NCBI RefSeq assembly: GCF_019649055.1 | Contig: NW_026570228.1 | Span: forward strand, 1,612,001 to 1,676,000 | DNA: 64,000 nt | Source of the DNA: Paramacrobiotus metropolitanus | Taxonomy: Eukaryota > Tardigrada > Eutardigrada > Parachela > Macrobiotidae | Direction: 5' to 3' | Part shown: piece by piece, positions 12,163-24,454 of the stretch | How the letters are laid out: each line of letters starts with the position of its first letter | Position numbering within the stretch: position 1 is the first letter of the stretch | Notes under the pieces: model-generated | Told to the model about the DNA's origin: nothing | Databases searched by the model: none | The model's input: only the letters and a program-made list of their open reading frames with translations | Program-made: the position numbers and the translations under genes

Positions 12163-12631
12163 TCATTTACATTTCTTCGTGGCACACGCTATTTCACAGC
12201 CGGCTTCGGCAGCTCCGGCTCCCCGGTTACCAAGAAGACCGGGTCGGGTGCATCGGTTGGTGCATTCGTCCCTTTTCCTCTTGCATTCCTCTTTCTTCGT
12301 CTCCCTCTTCTCGCGAATGTACGCCCAATCCTGGGACAGTGCAGCAGCTTCCGCGGCCCGTTTCTCCAGTGACCTTTCCGCACCAGCCTCTACAAGTTAT
12401 ACAAAAACAACGTTATTCCTTTGCTTTTGACCTTTCCAGATGCAATATTAATTAGTTGATAACAACGCAGGCTAAATTGCTCATTGTTAAAGTGAACTGG
12501 GTACTGCATATACCGGATAAAAGAAAACAAATGTAAAGGTCACAAATATTCGACAAACCTTCGGCTAAAAGGGACAGGGCCACGGGCAAGACGAGAAGAA
12601 GAGACAGGATGATTGCGGCGGAGTGGAGCAT
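12163..12631 (-). CDS. Small secreted six-cysteine protein, copy A
   Basis: Two exons, 12631-12559 and 12389-12163, donor GTTTGT and acceptor TTGTAG, joined in phase 1, give 99 residues. The first 20 or so (MLHSAAIILSLLLVLPVALS) are a clear signal peptide, so the product should be secreted. The mature part is charged and helical (ERSLEKRAAEAAALS, YIREKRETKKEECKRKRDE). Its six cysteines follow C-x6-C-x3-C, a Gly/Ala-rich linker, then C-x3-C-x4-C. Two CxxxC pairs suggest a disulfide-linked helical hairpin. It is nearly identical in plan to copy B at 15796-16242; the signal and cysteines are conserved while loop residues differ, so both probably work. I do not recognise the family. A secreted effector, antimicrobial or matrix peptide are all conceivable, and none is shown. 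Confidence 0.8.
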
Positions 12632-13791
12632 GGTCGATGCGTTCAGTTAGCTCCACCAAATAAAACGATGAGAGTAGACTCGTAGCAAAATGCAAAATGG
12701 CTAAGTTTCAAAAATAATGGTAGGTGGATCATAATTTGTCCGGCAATCGTCAGTGCTTAAATAGGCATCTGTCGCCGGTCAGGCGCAACCGTACAACCAT
12801 AACAGGCTATCCGGGATCCGGATTGCTTCGAAGCTAGTGATTACCAAATTTTTCGAAAGACTATTCCACGTAGCATTTCTTTCAGAAACGTGCAATGCGA
12901 TTTACAACGCCGCATTTGAACGCGGGGACTCCAGAATATGGGTACTGCGATACAGTTCAGTTGTACGTAACTGCAATCGAGCCTCTATATGGATTATGGA
13001 GCACGTTAAAAGTTAAAACCATCGTTACTTTCAGGACCGATAGCACGTTTTTATGCACGTTTTTTAGCACGTTTTTTTTTCAAAATTTTAAATATTTTTT
13101 AAAAGGCACTAATGGACAGCAGAAGATACATTTGTGTTTCTGTTTCTTTATCGGTATACCTAATGTACATATGGTAACGGGTCTACTCTGTATCTGTAAT
13201 TTTTGGCTAATGCGATACATCTATGCACAGAGTATATATGCCTAGCGATGAAATAAGAAATGTTAATAATTATTAGTTATTTTTAGCTGTAGCAGGACAA
13301 TGCCGGCCTGCTGTGATACCGACCGTATCGCCGGGAAACCGCGTTCGCTTATTTTACTCCAACACGATTGTGAATGCAATATTTTGATTTCCATCATCTT
13401 TAATTAACAGGTTACCGTATGTATAAATACTCGTAGATTTAAGGACGTTATGAGCAACAGCACAGCAAAAATCTTCCAGGCCACAAAAAACAATGAAATC
13501 CAAAAGCAACAAATGGACAAAATATTACCGAAGACCGATACTTATGGTTAGTTAAAACAATTCAGTTGTCTATGTAGAAAAGGACCACCAGTGGAATTTG
13601 TAAGTATTTCTCAAAAAAGAGGCCATAACAGGTCACGTGACCGTGCTTATAAAGTACTAACGGTAAAAATCTGACCGGAAGCCAAGCAAATTGCATTCCA
13701 CAAACACCAAGAAGGCGGACGGGCGTAATTGTAATTAACCAGAACAATCGACGTGGCGTAGGAGAAACGGACATGATTTACGACAAGAGAG
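12632..13791. other. Spacer in duplication copy A
   Basis: No exon is supported. The stretch contains sequence shared with 17400-17740 of copy B, such as GCATTCCACAAACACCAA and AACAACAGCACAGCAAAA-like blocks. It lies between the secreted-protein gene and the Myb remnant. Confidence 0.4.
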
Positions 13792-14689
13792 TCATGTGGA
13801 AGGATCCGTAACCGGACGACGCGAAGGAACCACCGGATGCGGCACAGCTCGGCATTTCATACGGCGACGGCATTTCGACAGGGCGTTGTCCGGTGTCTGC
13901 AGGATATTATGCGACTGCACATGGCCCTACACAACAAAATTCTTCACTCAACGATTTTTCACGGTATTGGCGATTCAATACAAGATTACAATTCACTGAA
14001 CAACTGTTTAAGCAATTTCGACTTAAGCAAAAGCAACGGATCGAGCTTATAAGTGTTTCCTTAAAACATTATCTGATAAACATAAAACTAAGTAAGGCTT
14101 TCCGCAATCCGAACAGTTAAATTCTTTGCGCTTTAAACTGACATAAACATCGTAGAATATGGGCTACGTTTCCGCTCAAATCTCTTTAAATCTCTTTAAG
14201 CGTAGGTCAGGCGATTTTAGATTTTTAGCCTAAAAACCGGCAATTAGTTAAAGGCTAAAAATCTAAAAATCATTTTGTTTCGACACTACATTTTTTATTT
14301 GACCTTACACAAAAACTTTACCGTTCGCGGCATTGTTTGCCCACGCGTCCCGGCAGCTCCTTGGCGATCTCCGACCAGCGTGTACTCAGTCCGCGGCGTT
14401 CCTGGCGCGTCGTGGCGTTGGCGGCGTCGTTCAGGTACTGCTCCACCAGCTGCGCCAGCCGGCGATCCTCCTCCGCGCTCCAGTTGCCCTTGACGATGCA
14501 CATGACGCCGCCGCAACCGGCTTTCTTCCCGGAGCGGCTCGCGCCGGGGTGTTTGGCCGGTGGCGGGGTCACCTGCAGCGGCGACGGCATCTCCAGCATC
14601 TCGTCAATCTCGGCGAAAGATTCAGCACAGGTCACTAGCGACAGCATTAAACGGGGTTTGCCTCGACCGGGTTTCTCCTGACTGCTCAT
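13792..14689 (-). pseudogene. Truncated Myb copy A (exon 1 plus frameshifted C-terminal piece)
   Basis: Exon 1 (14689-14322) is almost identical to exon 1 of the complete Myb gene at 21298-21662. It has an open frame, the same N-terminus apart from one extra codon, the same R2 half (KGNWSAEEDRRLAQLVEQY, ELPGRVGKQCRER) and a good donor (CG/GTAAAG). No R3 exon or middle exons follow. The only other piece is 13926-13792, which matches a possible sixth exon of the complete gene (QTPDNALSKCRRR) but carries a 13-nt deletion that shifts the frame. A transcript could encode at most half a DNA-binding domain. It may instead be used as an alternative first exon by read-through; that would need RNA evidence. 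Confidence 0.75.
14213..14271. repeat. Hairpin beside the Myb remnant
   Basis: Arms GATTTTAGATTTTTAGCC (from 14213) and GGCTAAAAATCTAAAAATC (to about 14271) are near-perfect inverse complements around a 20-nt loop. The outer AGGCTAAAAAT is also present at the equivalent place in copy B (about 21230-21240), but the full hairpin is only in copy A, close to where exons 2-5 are missing. Confidence 0.7.
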
Positions 14690-15795
14690 GGCGGGGAATT
14701 AAGAAAAGGAAAGAAGAAATTAAACATCTTTTCTATGACGTCAGGCGTTTTGTCTTGACACTAATATTATCTGGGGAAAGGAGAAATTAATAACAGCAAT
14801 AGTCGAGCTCGCTGAAACTTGACCCATTCGCAACCATGGGGGCAATCTTCGTCATCCATTGCTTGACTTTGTAGTTTTTCAATGCCGTTCCGATTCTAGG
14901 ATATTTGTAACAGTATAAAATCTGTACAAAAAATACTGCAATCCGCTGCCACATCGCACCCAAACAATGCATCAACAAAAGGTAAACAAAATGCGCCAAA
15001 GTTCAGTTTTTCGAAAATTGACAAAAACTGACCGCGAATATGGACTGGTCACTGATGGTATTATTGTTTTCGGCTGTCTGATGATTCTGATCCCACTTGG
15101 TGTTCACCAATCAACACCCGCAGAAGCACTGCATGCAGGAAGTATACACGCCCTTTTTTTATGTATTTGTCCTGTATTATAGGTATCTTTTTATACATTT
15201 TGAATAGGTAATAATAATTAGCCGCTATACGTAATTATTAAGTGGCATACTTAAATGCTAATTGTGATATTAAATTACCTTTTTACACTGTTACAAAAAG
15301 ATGTTACTCCGTATCCAGTTTAGGTCGTACTCAATATCAAATTTTTAATTTTGCAGTGAGCGCAGTGGACGATTTGTATTAAAAGGCAACTCAACGAAGT
15401 TTGCAATCTGCCCATAAAATATTACTTAATTAGAGGTGCAGCTAAATAATCAAATTTTTACATCATTTTTATCACGGAATAAATGATGAACTAACGTGAG
15501 AACAAAATTTGTTCCTGTTTTTTTATTAAATTTTCCAGGTTAGTCAGAGCGCAGCGTCTTTGATCGGATAAGTGAAATCCAGTTGAAACGTATACAGCCA
15601 TAACACCCTCATATTAATATATTGGAGATTTGTTTATACTGTAACTGCATAAAGACAGCACAAAGCACGCAGATAAAACTGCAAAATAAAGGTAAGCACA
15701 AGGTAGGAAATACATAGAAGTACACAAAGTGTAATTAACTGTAAATTTTTAGCTGCAAACTTGTAGAAGACCAACAGCAGATCGGACAGAACTCA

Positions 15796-16242
15796 TTAGC
15801 ATTTCTTCAACGCACACCCCACTTCGCAGCCGGCTTCAGCAGCTCCGGCTCCCCGGTTTCCAGGAACCATCGGTTTTATGCATCGGTCGGTGCATTCATC
15901 CTTCTTCTTCTTGCATTCCTCTTTCTTTGTCTCCCTCTTCTCGCGAATGTACGTCCAATCCCGGGACAGTGCCGCGGCTTCCGCGGCCCGCTTCTCCAGT
16001 GACCTTTCCGCACTATCTTCTACAAATTACATTAACAACCTCATTACTTTCCTTTCCAGTCTTCAGTACTAGCTGCAATTTCGATTACGTTCCATCAGTG
16101 CAATATTGTTAAGTGAACAACAGCTCAAGAAAACATAATAAATTTAAAGGTCATGAAAATGCGACTAACCTGCGGCTACAAGGGACAGCGTCACGGGTAA
16201 GACGAGAAGAAGAGAAAGGATGATGGCGGCGGAGTGGACCAT
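15796..16242 (-). CDS. Small secreted six-cysteine protein, copy B
   Basis: Paralogue of the gene at 12163-12631. Two exons, 16242-16170 and 16019-15796, donor GTTAGT, acceptor TTGTAG, joined in phase 1, give 98 residues. The signal peptide is MVHSAAIILSLLLVLPVTLS. The mature chain keeps ERSLEKRAAEAAALSRDW, YIREKRETKKEEC and all six cysteines with the same spacing, and ends ALKKC at the stop instead of ATKKCK. Substitutions fall mainly between the two CxxxC pairs. The intact frame and conserved splice sites in both copies suggest both are expressed. Function unknown. Confidence 0.8.
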
Positions 16243-17751
16243 GGTCGATACTGTTTGATTAAATATGGAGCGAAACTATGACAGTTAACACGTATTGCAA
16301 CACTAGCAAAAGGATTGAGTTTCAAACTGGCAAGTGCAAATGATAATCCGTCCGGCAGTGGTTGGTGCTTAAATAGGCACCTGCCCCCGCTGAGATACCG
16401 TCCGGAATGCGGCTTACGTCGAAAAAACAACTGCCAGATTTCCCAATAGTTTTTTTCCGGTTACCAGAACTTGCTTAAGGGTGCAATGCCATTCACAACA
16501 ATCGCACTTGCACTTACAAATATTTACCTTCCACCGAAATTAATTACGTTTACCTACATGTACAGAGACATCGAAATAGAAAAGAAAATAGAAGCAATAC
16601 GTCTACAATACAGCATGGCGAAACAAGCTTGAGGCGACTTTCATCACTTGCAAAAGTCGACGCCTCTTGATATTATTTTTTGTTTGTTAAGCTGGTGAAA
16701 AAACGCACGGGTGGTTTTCCCCGCACAAACACCGGGTCATGTGCTATATCTGACAGCGTTAAGTAAATGCAATTCTATTAATTAACTTCCGTGCGGGGTT
16801 TCGTCATTTTGTTTTTCTATTTTTTTCTGCCAGTGGAAAACTATTCCACTGGTAATAAATGCAAATTGCAAACCAAAACAGCCCAAAATTTTAATATGTA
16901 ACGCAAAAAAGCAATCGTAGAAAGCAGAAGATAGTTTGTTTCTTCATAATAATAAAGAAGCTAGTAGTACTTTCTTTATATAGTAATAATAAAGAAGCTA
17001 ATACTTGAATTAGTTGAATAAGCTAGTATACGTATAAACATGTATAGTCAGTATTCGACTCATCGTCAGTAACAGATATTGTTGCAGCTTGACATACTTT
17101 TACAAGTATGGTGGCTTTACAGAAGCTTTCAAGCTCACAAATTACAAGGTGATGCCTACAAATAAAAAGATGCCTATTTTTGATAATTTGTAATTTATTT
17201 TTCAATATGCACATCAATGAGCGCCACTCAGTAAATACAATCAAATAAAGAATTTGTCCCAATTAACACGAGAAGGGACTGTGCACAATACACTCATATT
17301 TTTACTGCCTATTTTTTTTCAAAGGTTAAATGTTCAAATTCAATCATTATGATTTTAATATCTTTTATGATCAGATTAGCGTCATGTATAAGATGTATAG
17401 ACATTATAAACAACAGCACAGCAAAATTCTTCCGGGCCAGAGAAACTAAGAAATCCAAAAGCAAAAACAATTAATGCAACAAATGGACGAAATATTACCG
17501 AAGACCGATTCTTTCAATTAGTTAAAAATACAGTAATCCAGCTGAGAATAAACTCTGTGTAGAAAAGGACGACCAGTGGACTGTGTAAGTGTTTCTCAAA
17601 AAAACAGATTCCGTAACAGGTTGACCGTGCTTATAAAGTACTAAAAATCAATCCGGAAGCCAAGCAAACTGCATTCCACAAACACCAAAAACTCGAACGG
17701 GCGCAGTTTAATAACCAGAACAACCGACGTGGAAGAAGGAAAGGACAACGT
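16243..17751. other. Spacer in duplication copy B
   Basis: No exon is supported. A short direct repeat of TAATAATAAAGAAGCTA occurs near 16945 and 16982. The rest resembles the equivalent spacer in copy A. Confidence 0.4.
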
Positions 17752-17910
17752 TCACAAGGGAGTCATGTGGAAGGATCCGTAACCGGACGACGCGAAGGAT
17801 CCACCGGATACAGCACTGCTCGGCGTTCCCCACTGGTCCGTTAGACGGCGACGGCATTTCGATAGGGCGTTGTCCGGTGTCTGCAGGATACTATGCGACT
17901 GCACACGGCC
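17752..17910 (-). CDS. Possible alternative last exon of the Myb gene
   Basis: After an AG acceptor at 17911, an open frame starting GRVQSHSILQTPDNALSKC runs 52 residues to TGA, ending SGYGSFHMTPL. It is in phase with a potential donor GAAGAG/GTTGGT at 18729 within Myb exon 5, which would bypass the TAA at 18711. It is GC-rich like real exons and is preserved, though frameshifted, in copy A. Against this, its donor is atypical and the family is not recognisable from the peptide. Confidence 0.35.
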   Translation of the reverse strand, partial: GRVQSHSILQTPDNALSKCRRRLTDQWGTPSSAVSGGSFASSGYGSFHMTPL

Positions 17911-18710
17911 CTGCCCAAACGAAATTCGGTCGCCTTTTCTTTTAAATACTGACGAGACGATTCGATAAAGCTTACGAATATGACACGATACACCGAAAAC
18001 TGGTTTACGCAATTTCAACCCGAGTCGAGCGTTTAGCATTTTCATCTAAGAAAATAATGTTGTTCGTAACACAACGGGAAAGGTCCTCGATTCCAATGTC
18101 TTAATAACTTAATGTGCTCACGAAAGTTGTTTAAGAAAATTGCTTAATCTTCACGTTAGTAGATTAGAGATTTCGAATTTCCAACTTTTGAAGCATATTG
18201 ATTAAGCGCGCTGTCTGCGTGAATCAGGGATTCACAGGGACAAATCGTAGTAGAACGGCATTTGGGAACGACTACTACTAAAGAAGTATTCATAGTACTA
18301 TACGAGTGCAGTTTAAAAAAATGTATGCCGTCGGTGATGGATTTACTCGAAATGGGCAAATTTTTTGCGATCTGCATAATAATGACAGCACTGACAAGAA
18401 CAAATCGGCACTAATTTCTGATTTTAACGTAATTCTTTACATATTTTTTACCAAAGCATCACAATCTACAGTAGTTGCAACTCACCTTATAATTCGCACT
18501 CAGCTGACTACACTGACTCAGATTCATCTCTCCATCAATCAACTCACTGGCATCGCTGAACAATCGATTCGGACTCTCCAGCTACAACACAAAAATTTAT
18601 TTACTACTGATCAAATTCCATTTATTAACAATTATTTAAATATAACACAAAAATTTAATTTATTGTATTGTATTAATTTACTGTAATTTATTTTTATTGT
18701 TTCACAACAT

Positions 18711-21662
18711 TTACTGTAAGAAACCAACCTCTTCCGGGCTCAGCGTTCGCCGACTGGAATCCCCGCGCGCCAGCGCCTCACGAATAGGCTGCGGGGTGAC
18801 AATGCTGCTGAGTTTCACCGGCGGCGAGAACATCATGGTCTCCTCCGCCCGGTACTCCGGTAAATTGTCCTTCACGGGCGTCCACAGAGATGTCTCGTTC
18901 AGCGTGGACGACACATGGCTGTAGCAGCGCCGCACCGGCGACATGAAACTGGCCGGATCGTCGTGGCTGGTCAGCAGGCGACCGCCGCCGCTCAGGGGAC
19001 TATAGCCGCACTCGCTCATCGGCACATTGAAGGTGGATGTCTGTTTCAGCGGCGTGGAGGTCACGGCGCGCTGCGTGTAACGTGGTGAACAGTGGAAATC
19101 GCCCATGGCTGCTTTCTGTTGCAAAAGAAAAGAAAAGGAAAAATTAATATAAAACTCGGGAAAAACGGAAAAGATATCGTTTATGCTGTTGGTAGCTCTA
19201 AGCCCATTAGAAAAAAAGCCCACAACGAAACAAACACACCAACCACAAACAACAAAATTAAAACTGTCGAAAAATATAAAGAGACTGACTTTTTTGACTG
19301 AATTTTATCGGTTGAATAAAGTTTTTAGGGTATTTGATGCCTTCCGGTGCAATCTTGAAATTGCCATTGCACTACAATCTCCACTTATTACCAGGGTCAA
19401 AGAAAGGAAAGTACTGAAGCACTTGAACCAAACGTATGTCAAATGAAGACAAAGTAAATCGGACAGGTAATCAGAACCAAAAATTTCCGACACCTTCCAT
19501 ATAAACTGCGCAACGTTTTGCTGTTTAATAATCTACAAAGTATTATTCATGAAAATAAAAAAAATCAACTCCATTGACTTTATTTACAACATGCAAAACC
19601 TACCGACAACAACGGATCGCAGGAATTATTCAGCGTGCGCAACATCTCCTCGCCAATGGTGCCCGGTTCCAGATCTAGCGGACGATAGGGGGAATAGTAA
19701 AAGGGATTCCCGTCGTGATACTGATACTCCATGGGATGCATGGGCGACGCCAGCCCCGCCATGTCGTGCTCCACTTTGATGTAGGGCTCCATGCCGCCGG
19801 CCGGCTGATGGGCCATCGGCTGCGTATACACCGCGTGGACATTGTGCAGGAACTGGTTCTCTTCATCGAATTCCCACTGCTGCTCCACCGGTTCCTGCCA
19901 GGTGCGCTGCTGGACCATGCTGACGCCGGTGGTCGCTGGCGGTGGGCAGTGGCGTTTCTTGGTCTTTTTTGTCTTTTTGACAGGTTTCTTGTGTTCGTGT
20001 AACGGCGGTGCCTACAAATGCGCAACTATAATCGTACGGTAAAAAATAAATTCAAACATCTCACCCATATTTTATTAACGAATCTAAAACAATTAACTAA
20101 TTTTTATTTGTGCTTTTACAAAATAATTAATTCAACCAGTAAAACTGATTTATCAAAGCGCACATCCAAAACTGGATAGGCACGATAACATATGTAATTA
20201 ATTTGCATTAAAGATCTTCCGACGTAAAAACATCAGTGATGCACTCACATGATAGTCACTAAGCAGATCCGGTGAAGAGACACTACGAAAACTGCCCCGT
20301 TCCTTGCGGTTGCAGGGCGTGAAAAACGGGATCTGTTCCAACTCGTCACTGTGATCCTTCAGATACTGTGTCACATGGGGCACCAAGGCTTGCTGGAAGC
20401 AATCATCATCCGCCTCTTCCTCCTAATAAACAAACAACTGCAGAAAAATCAGCCATAACATAAATTACAATATTTTGCTAATTAAACACGCAACGCTGAC
20501 CTTATTCCTAACAGTTAGCGAAAATTTCATTTTTGATCTTCTTACTCTTCTTTATTTTATATCTTCTTCTGCTTTGGTTAGCTCTGATACAGTTTAGCTC
20601 AAAGTTGATAACTTTAAAGTACCAAATTTAAACTAAAATCCAAATTATCAAAATTAAACAAATAGTGAAATTTAAATTCACAATTATTCCGAAAACTCAC
20701 TCCTTCCGGCGGCACGTAGACAGTGGACAAGTACGCATATCCCTGCATCATGAAATCGTAATACGGTTGATCCCGCTGCAGCCGGCGTTTCATATGGCAA
20801 TTCCAGTGGTTCTTGACCCGATTATCCGATCGGCTCTTCAATAACCGCGCAATCCGCGCCCACTGACTGCCCCAGTGCTTCCAGCACACGAAGATGATGA
20901 TCTCCTCGGAGAAACTCCAACGGCCCTTGTTAATGTCCGGTCGCAGGTGGTTGTGCCAGCTATTGACAAACAGACAATAAAAATACAACGGTGCCATCGT
21001 AAAAACATTGTTTACCGGCGCGTAAGCGAACAGGTGCACAGCAACTACCGCTGCGCTGTTTTACACGGGTCAACACAAAACAGTGACCGAGAGAGAAGCT
21101 GATACACCGCCAAATCGAAGACCAGGAGCACGATACACACGCTTGTAGTAATAACGCAAATGAATTTTCAAAAATCAATGTAAAATGCGCAAAGTTCACC
21201 ATAGATTCCACCAGTACAATGTAAAAAAAAAGGCTAAAAATGTATAAAATTTTTATTTCGTTGCCATATTTTTTTGTTTGGACCTTGTAATCCTTACCGT
21301 TCGCGGCATTGTTTGCCCACGCGTCCCGGCAGCTCCTTGGCGATCTCCGACCAGCGTGTACTCAGTCCGCGGCGTTCCTGGCGCGTCGTGGCGTTGGCGG
21401 CGTCGTTCAGGTACTGCTCCACCAGCTGCGCCAGTCGGCGATCCTCCTCCGCGCTCCAGTTGCCCTTGACGATGCACATGACGCCGCCGCGACCGGCTTT
21501 CTTACCGGAGCGGCTCGCGCCAGGGTTTTTGGCCGGTGGCGGGGTCACTTGCAGCGGCGACGGCATCTCCAGCATCTCGTCAATCTCCGCGAAGGATTCA
21601 GCACAGGTCAGCGACAACATTAAACGGGGTTTGCCTCGACCGGGTTTCTTCTGACTGCTCAT
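18711..21662 (-). CDS. Myb-type transcription factor (R2R3 DNA-binding domain)
   Basis: Five exons in phase: 21662-21298, 20959-20701, 20422-20249, 20011-19604 and 19115-18711 (stop), 536 residues. Exon 1 has an acidic leader (ESFAEIDEMLEM) and Myb repeat R2: KGNWSAEEDRRLAQLVEQY, then ELPGRVGKQCRER. The exon junction splits the codon before WHNHL. R2 carries an extra segment of roughly 18 residues (DAANATTRQERRGLS) between helices 1 and 2. R3 follows in exon 2: KGRWSFSEE, WGSQWARIARLL, SRSDNRVKNHWNCHMKRR. R1, present in c-Myb, is missing. The GKQCRERWHNHL and DNRVKNHWN motifs place it with animal Myb proteins, which bind AACNG sites and act in cell-cycle transcription. The C-terminal half has acidic and Ser/Pro tracts and several SP/TP sites (LWTPVKD, MFSPPVK, VTPQP) suitable for proline-directed kinases. 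Confidence 0.88.
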
Positions 21663-21690
21663 GACGGGAAATTAAGAAAAGGAAGAAGAA

Positions 21691-24454
21691 ATTAACAGGA
21701 AAACATCAACTCAACTGCAACCAAGACCGAAACCCGATTAAAATAAATAATCTTTTTCCAAACTTTAGACGAAAGACTGCAACAAGATTTCAAAGTATGT
21801 ATCGAAACATTATGAAGACTAAAAAAATTTTTCAATTATTATTTTCAATAATCATTGAAGTGACCACAAAACAACCAGTTTCAATTTAATTATAATTTGT
21901 ATCACAACTCAGGACTTAAAACAAATTATAAGAAATTAATAAAATCAACCTCTTTAATACCGAAATAATTATGCAACACGCCCAACAACAAATAATCGAG
22001 GAATTTTGTAAAAAAGAAATGTAGCCTGCTTACAAAAACATAAGAATATGCAATACTGAAAGCAGATCTTTTCATTTGAACTTGTAAGACCTCGCACAAA
22101 TACCTCGAAGATTTCCCGCCCAGAATTTTCAACAGTATTATCAGCCGGGTATATTAAAAATTCTACAGCAATTTCAAGAACTTTACAGCTTTTATATACG
22201 CGCCACCATCAATTATTGAAAAGCCGCATCCAACCGTTGTAAAATGCAATACTGAAACATACATACAGCGCGACAACAAACGATTAAATTCACATTCAGT
22301 CCCCGCTGCCGGCACAAAAGTAAGCGCGCCTTATCGATTTTGACAGCGCCTGACAAACAAAGAGAAATATGTACGAACATTTATGTCCCTGTCTGCCATA
22401 ACTGTAGTCTAAACATACAAAACATCAAAATCGCCTGTCTCTCGGCTCTCTCTCTAGTCTCTACTCTCAGCACCACAAACACACAGCAACACCCCGCCAA
22501 ATTTACCCAGAAATATGTATGCGCGGTGATGCGCTACTTTTCTCTCGTCTTGTCTTGGTACTTCTAATGCATCTTGTAAACGGATTTATCGCCGGCATCA
22601 CACAGTTACAAACAAGACCAATATAATCGAACATTTCAGGACTTGCTGCAAATTAAAACAATTTGAAAGTGCAATGCGAAAGTAATAATACGCAAAAAAA
22701 CCCTGAACAAATCTTTTCCAGTATTATCGACACCTGTAAACGTACATACATACATTCGAGATCACATGCGCATATAACAAATCAATTTTAAGAACAGAAA
22801 ATTTTTATTCAGCGTAAAATTAAGCAAAGTAAGTTTAATATTATAAATAAGCACAAAAGTGAATAAATAAATGAGTAAACATAAGCAGAAAACAACGTGT
22901 TTAGGCAAATAGCCATCACAAATACCCAAATGTGCCAGTGCGGAAGCATTCATTCAAAGATAAATAAGCGATATAAATTACGGCCAGTTTAGAAAATTAA
23001 TAACAAAAAATATGGTTGTATAGATTTCTATAATATTACGTATTTGAGGGATAGTAATCGATATATCAGTATTAAATCATAAATCACCTGAAGTCAGTCG
23101 TACTCGTATAAATCAACCGGAATTACTGCATCAATATCAATATCTCGTAAATTTTTTATGCCGAAAAATTGAACACTTAATAAGAATTTAATAATTATTA
23201 TACAATTTCATTAATCCCAGTAAAGCTGAGTAAACTACAGAAATAAAACAGCTCGAAAGAAATATTTGCGGCCAAAGATCTTTTTGCCCCAAAGATCCCG
23301 CACTTTTTCGTTTTCCCTTGAAAATTCGTCTCAAAATATAAGTATTTATTTATTAATAAATACTTTGTTGACTGGCCGATCGAGTTTCCGATAGGAAACT
23401 AGAACAAATTCTCTTTTCCAAATAAGGCACCGGAAACCTTCCCACGCGATTACGTCAGGGGCGACAAAAATGCGATAAAAAGGCGGCAAAAATGTCGAAA
23501 ACGCAATTATCAGAATTATGCCACGGCAATTGATCTCTGCCTGACGTACCGCACAGTAATCATTTGACAGCGGCAAAACCGCAAACGGCGACATTACGCC
23601 CGCTTATCAGGATAATATTGACAATTAAAAATGTCCTGCCTATCACGGTATCTGCTAAGTCAACGCGACAAAGAAAACGATACAACCTCAGTTTGGTTTT
23701 CACAAACGATAAATCGAACAAGCGCACGTCATGCGTTTTATCAGTAGCTTTGTCGCCATCCACGCTCCACTACGACGACAAGCAAATTTAAATATTCATA
23801 TTTCTCATGGAAAAAATGCGCACAAGATCAATATTATCGCAATCTCAAAAATTTTCGAAATCCATGTGAAATTAAGCACCGCAGAAAAAGCTCAAACATA
23901 CTGGTTCCTTCAAGAATAAATTCGGCACTGAACAGAGTGACTTCGGTCACATCAGGTGTTGATGTATACGCACGTAACAGGGAACTTCACCACTACTGCC
24001 GGGATTAAAAACCGTAGGCGCGAAAATCTTCGATGAGTTCTTAAAATCTTCCATTTAATATTGACGGATGATGACATACCGATAAAAACTTACCAATAAA
24101 AATCCACAGGGAATTTATAGATGACTTAATCGGTCCACGACATATTAATCAGTAAGGAGTATCATCCAGCTTTTACTGCAACATCTTTCTAACATTAATT
24201 AGCGCAGGCTGCAAAATTATTTAATCAAAATGGATAAGAATTCAAGGATGGAGAACAAAACAACGATAGTGTGATCACGAACAGATCCCCGGTTTTTATA
24301 AAAACATTTTAGTAAAACTAAATAAATATGCCACCGAAAAATTAGATGTCAGTGAGTACGGGATCCCATCTGAAATTATCAGGATGAGATCCAAAAAGGA
24401 AGAGAAGGAAAACTGGGAAAATCCTCAGAAAATTATTGGTGTTCGTTTTGCTGC
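21691..24454. other. AT-rich spacer upstream of the Myb gene
   Basis: No gene is supported. A CT-rich run around 22435-22470 (CTCTCTCTAG, CTCTACTCTC) may belong to the Myb 5' region. Short ORFs here have no recognisable motifs. Confidence 0.4.

Larger units (their letters stand above)
10805..21690. repeat. Tandem segmental duplication (secreted cysteine-rich gene + Myb gene)
   Basis: Copy A runs from about 10805 to 14722 and copy B from about 14725 to 21690. Matching pairs in the same order and orientation are the left flank (10811 and 14735), the secreted-protein genes (12163-12631 and 15796-16242), a C-terminal exon-like piece (13792-13926 and 17752-17910) and Myb exon 1 (14322-14689 and 21298-21662). 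Copy A is about 3 kb shorter because Myb exons 2-5 are absent. Just beyond exon 1 both copies share GAAGAAATTAA, then diverge; this is the A/B junction. Whether exon 2-5 loss occurred at or after duplication cannot be told from one genome. Confidence 0.85.
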
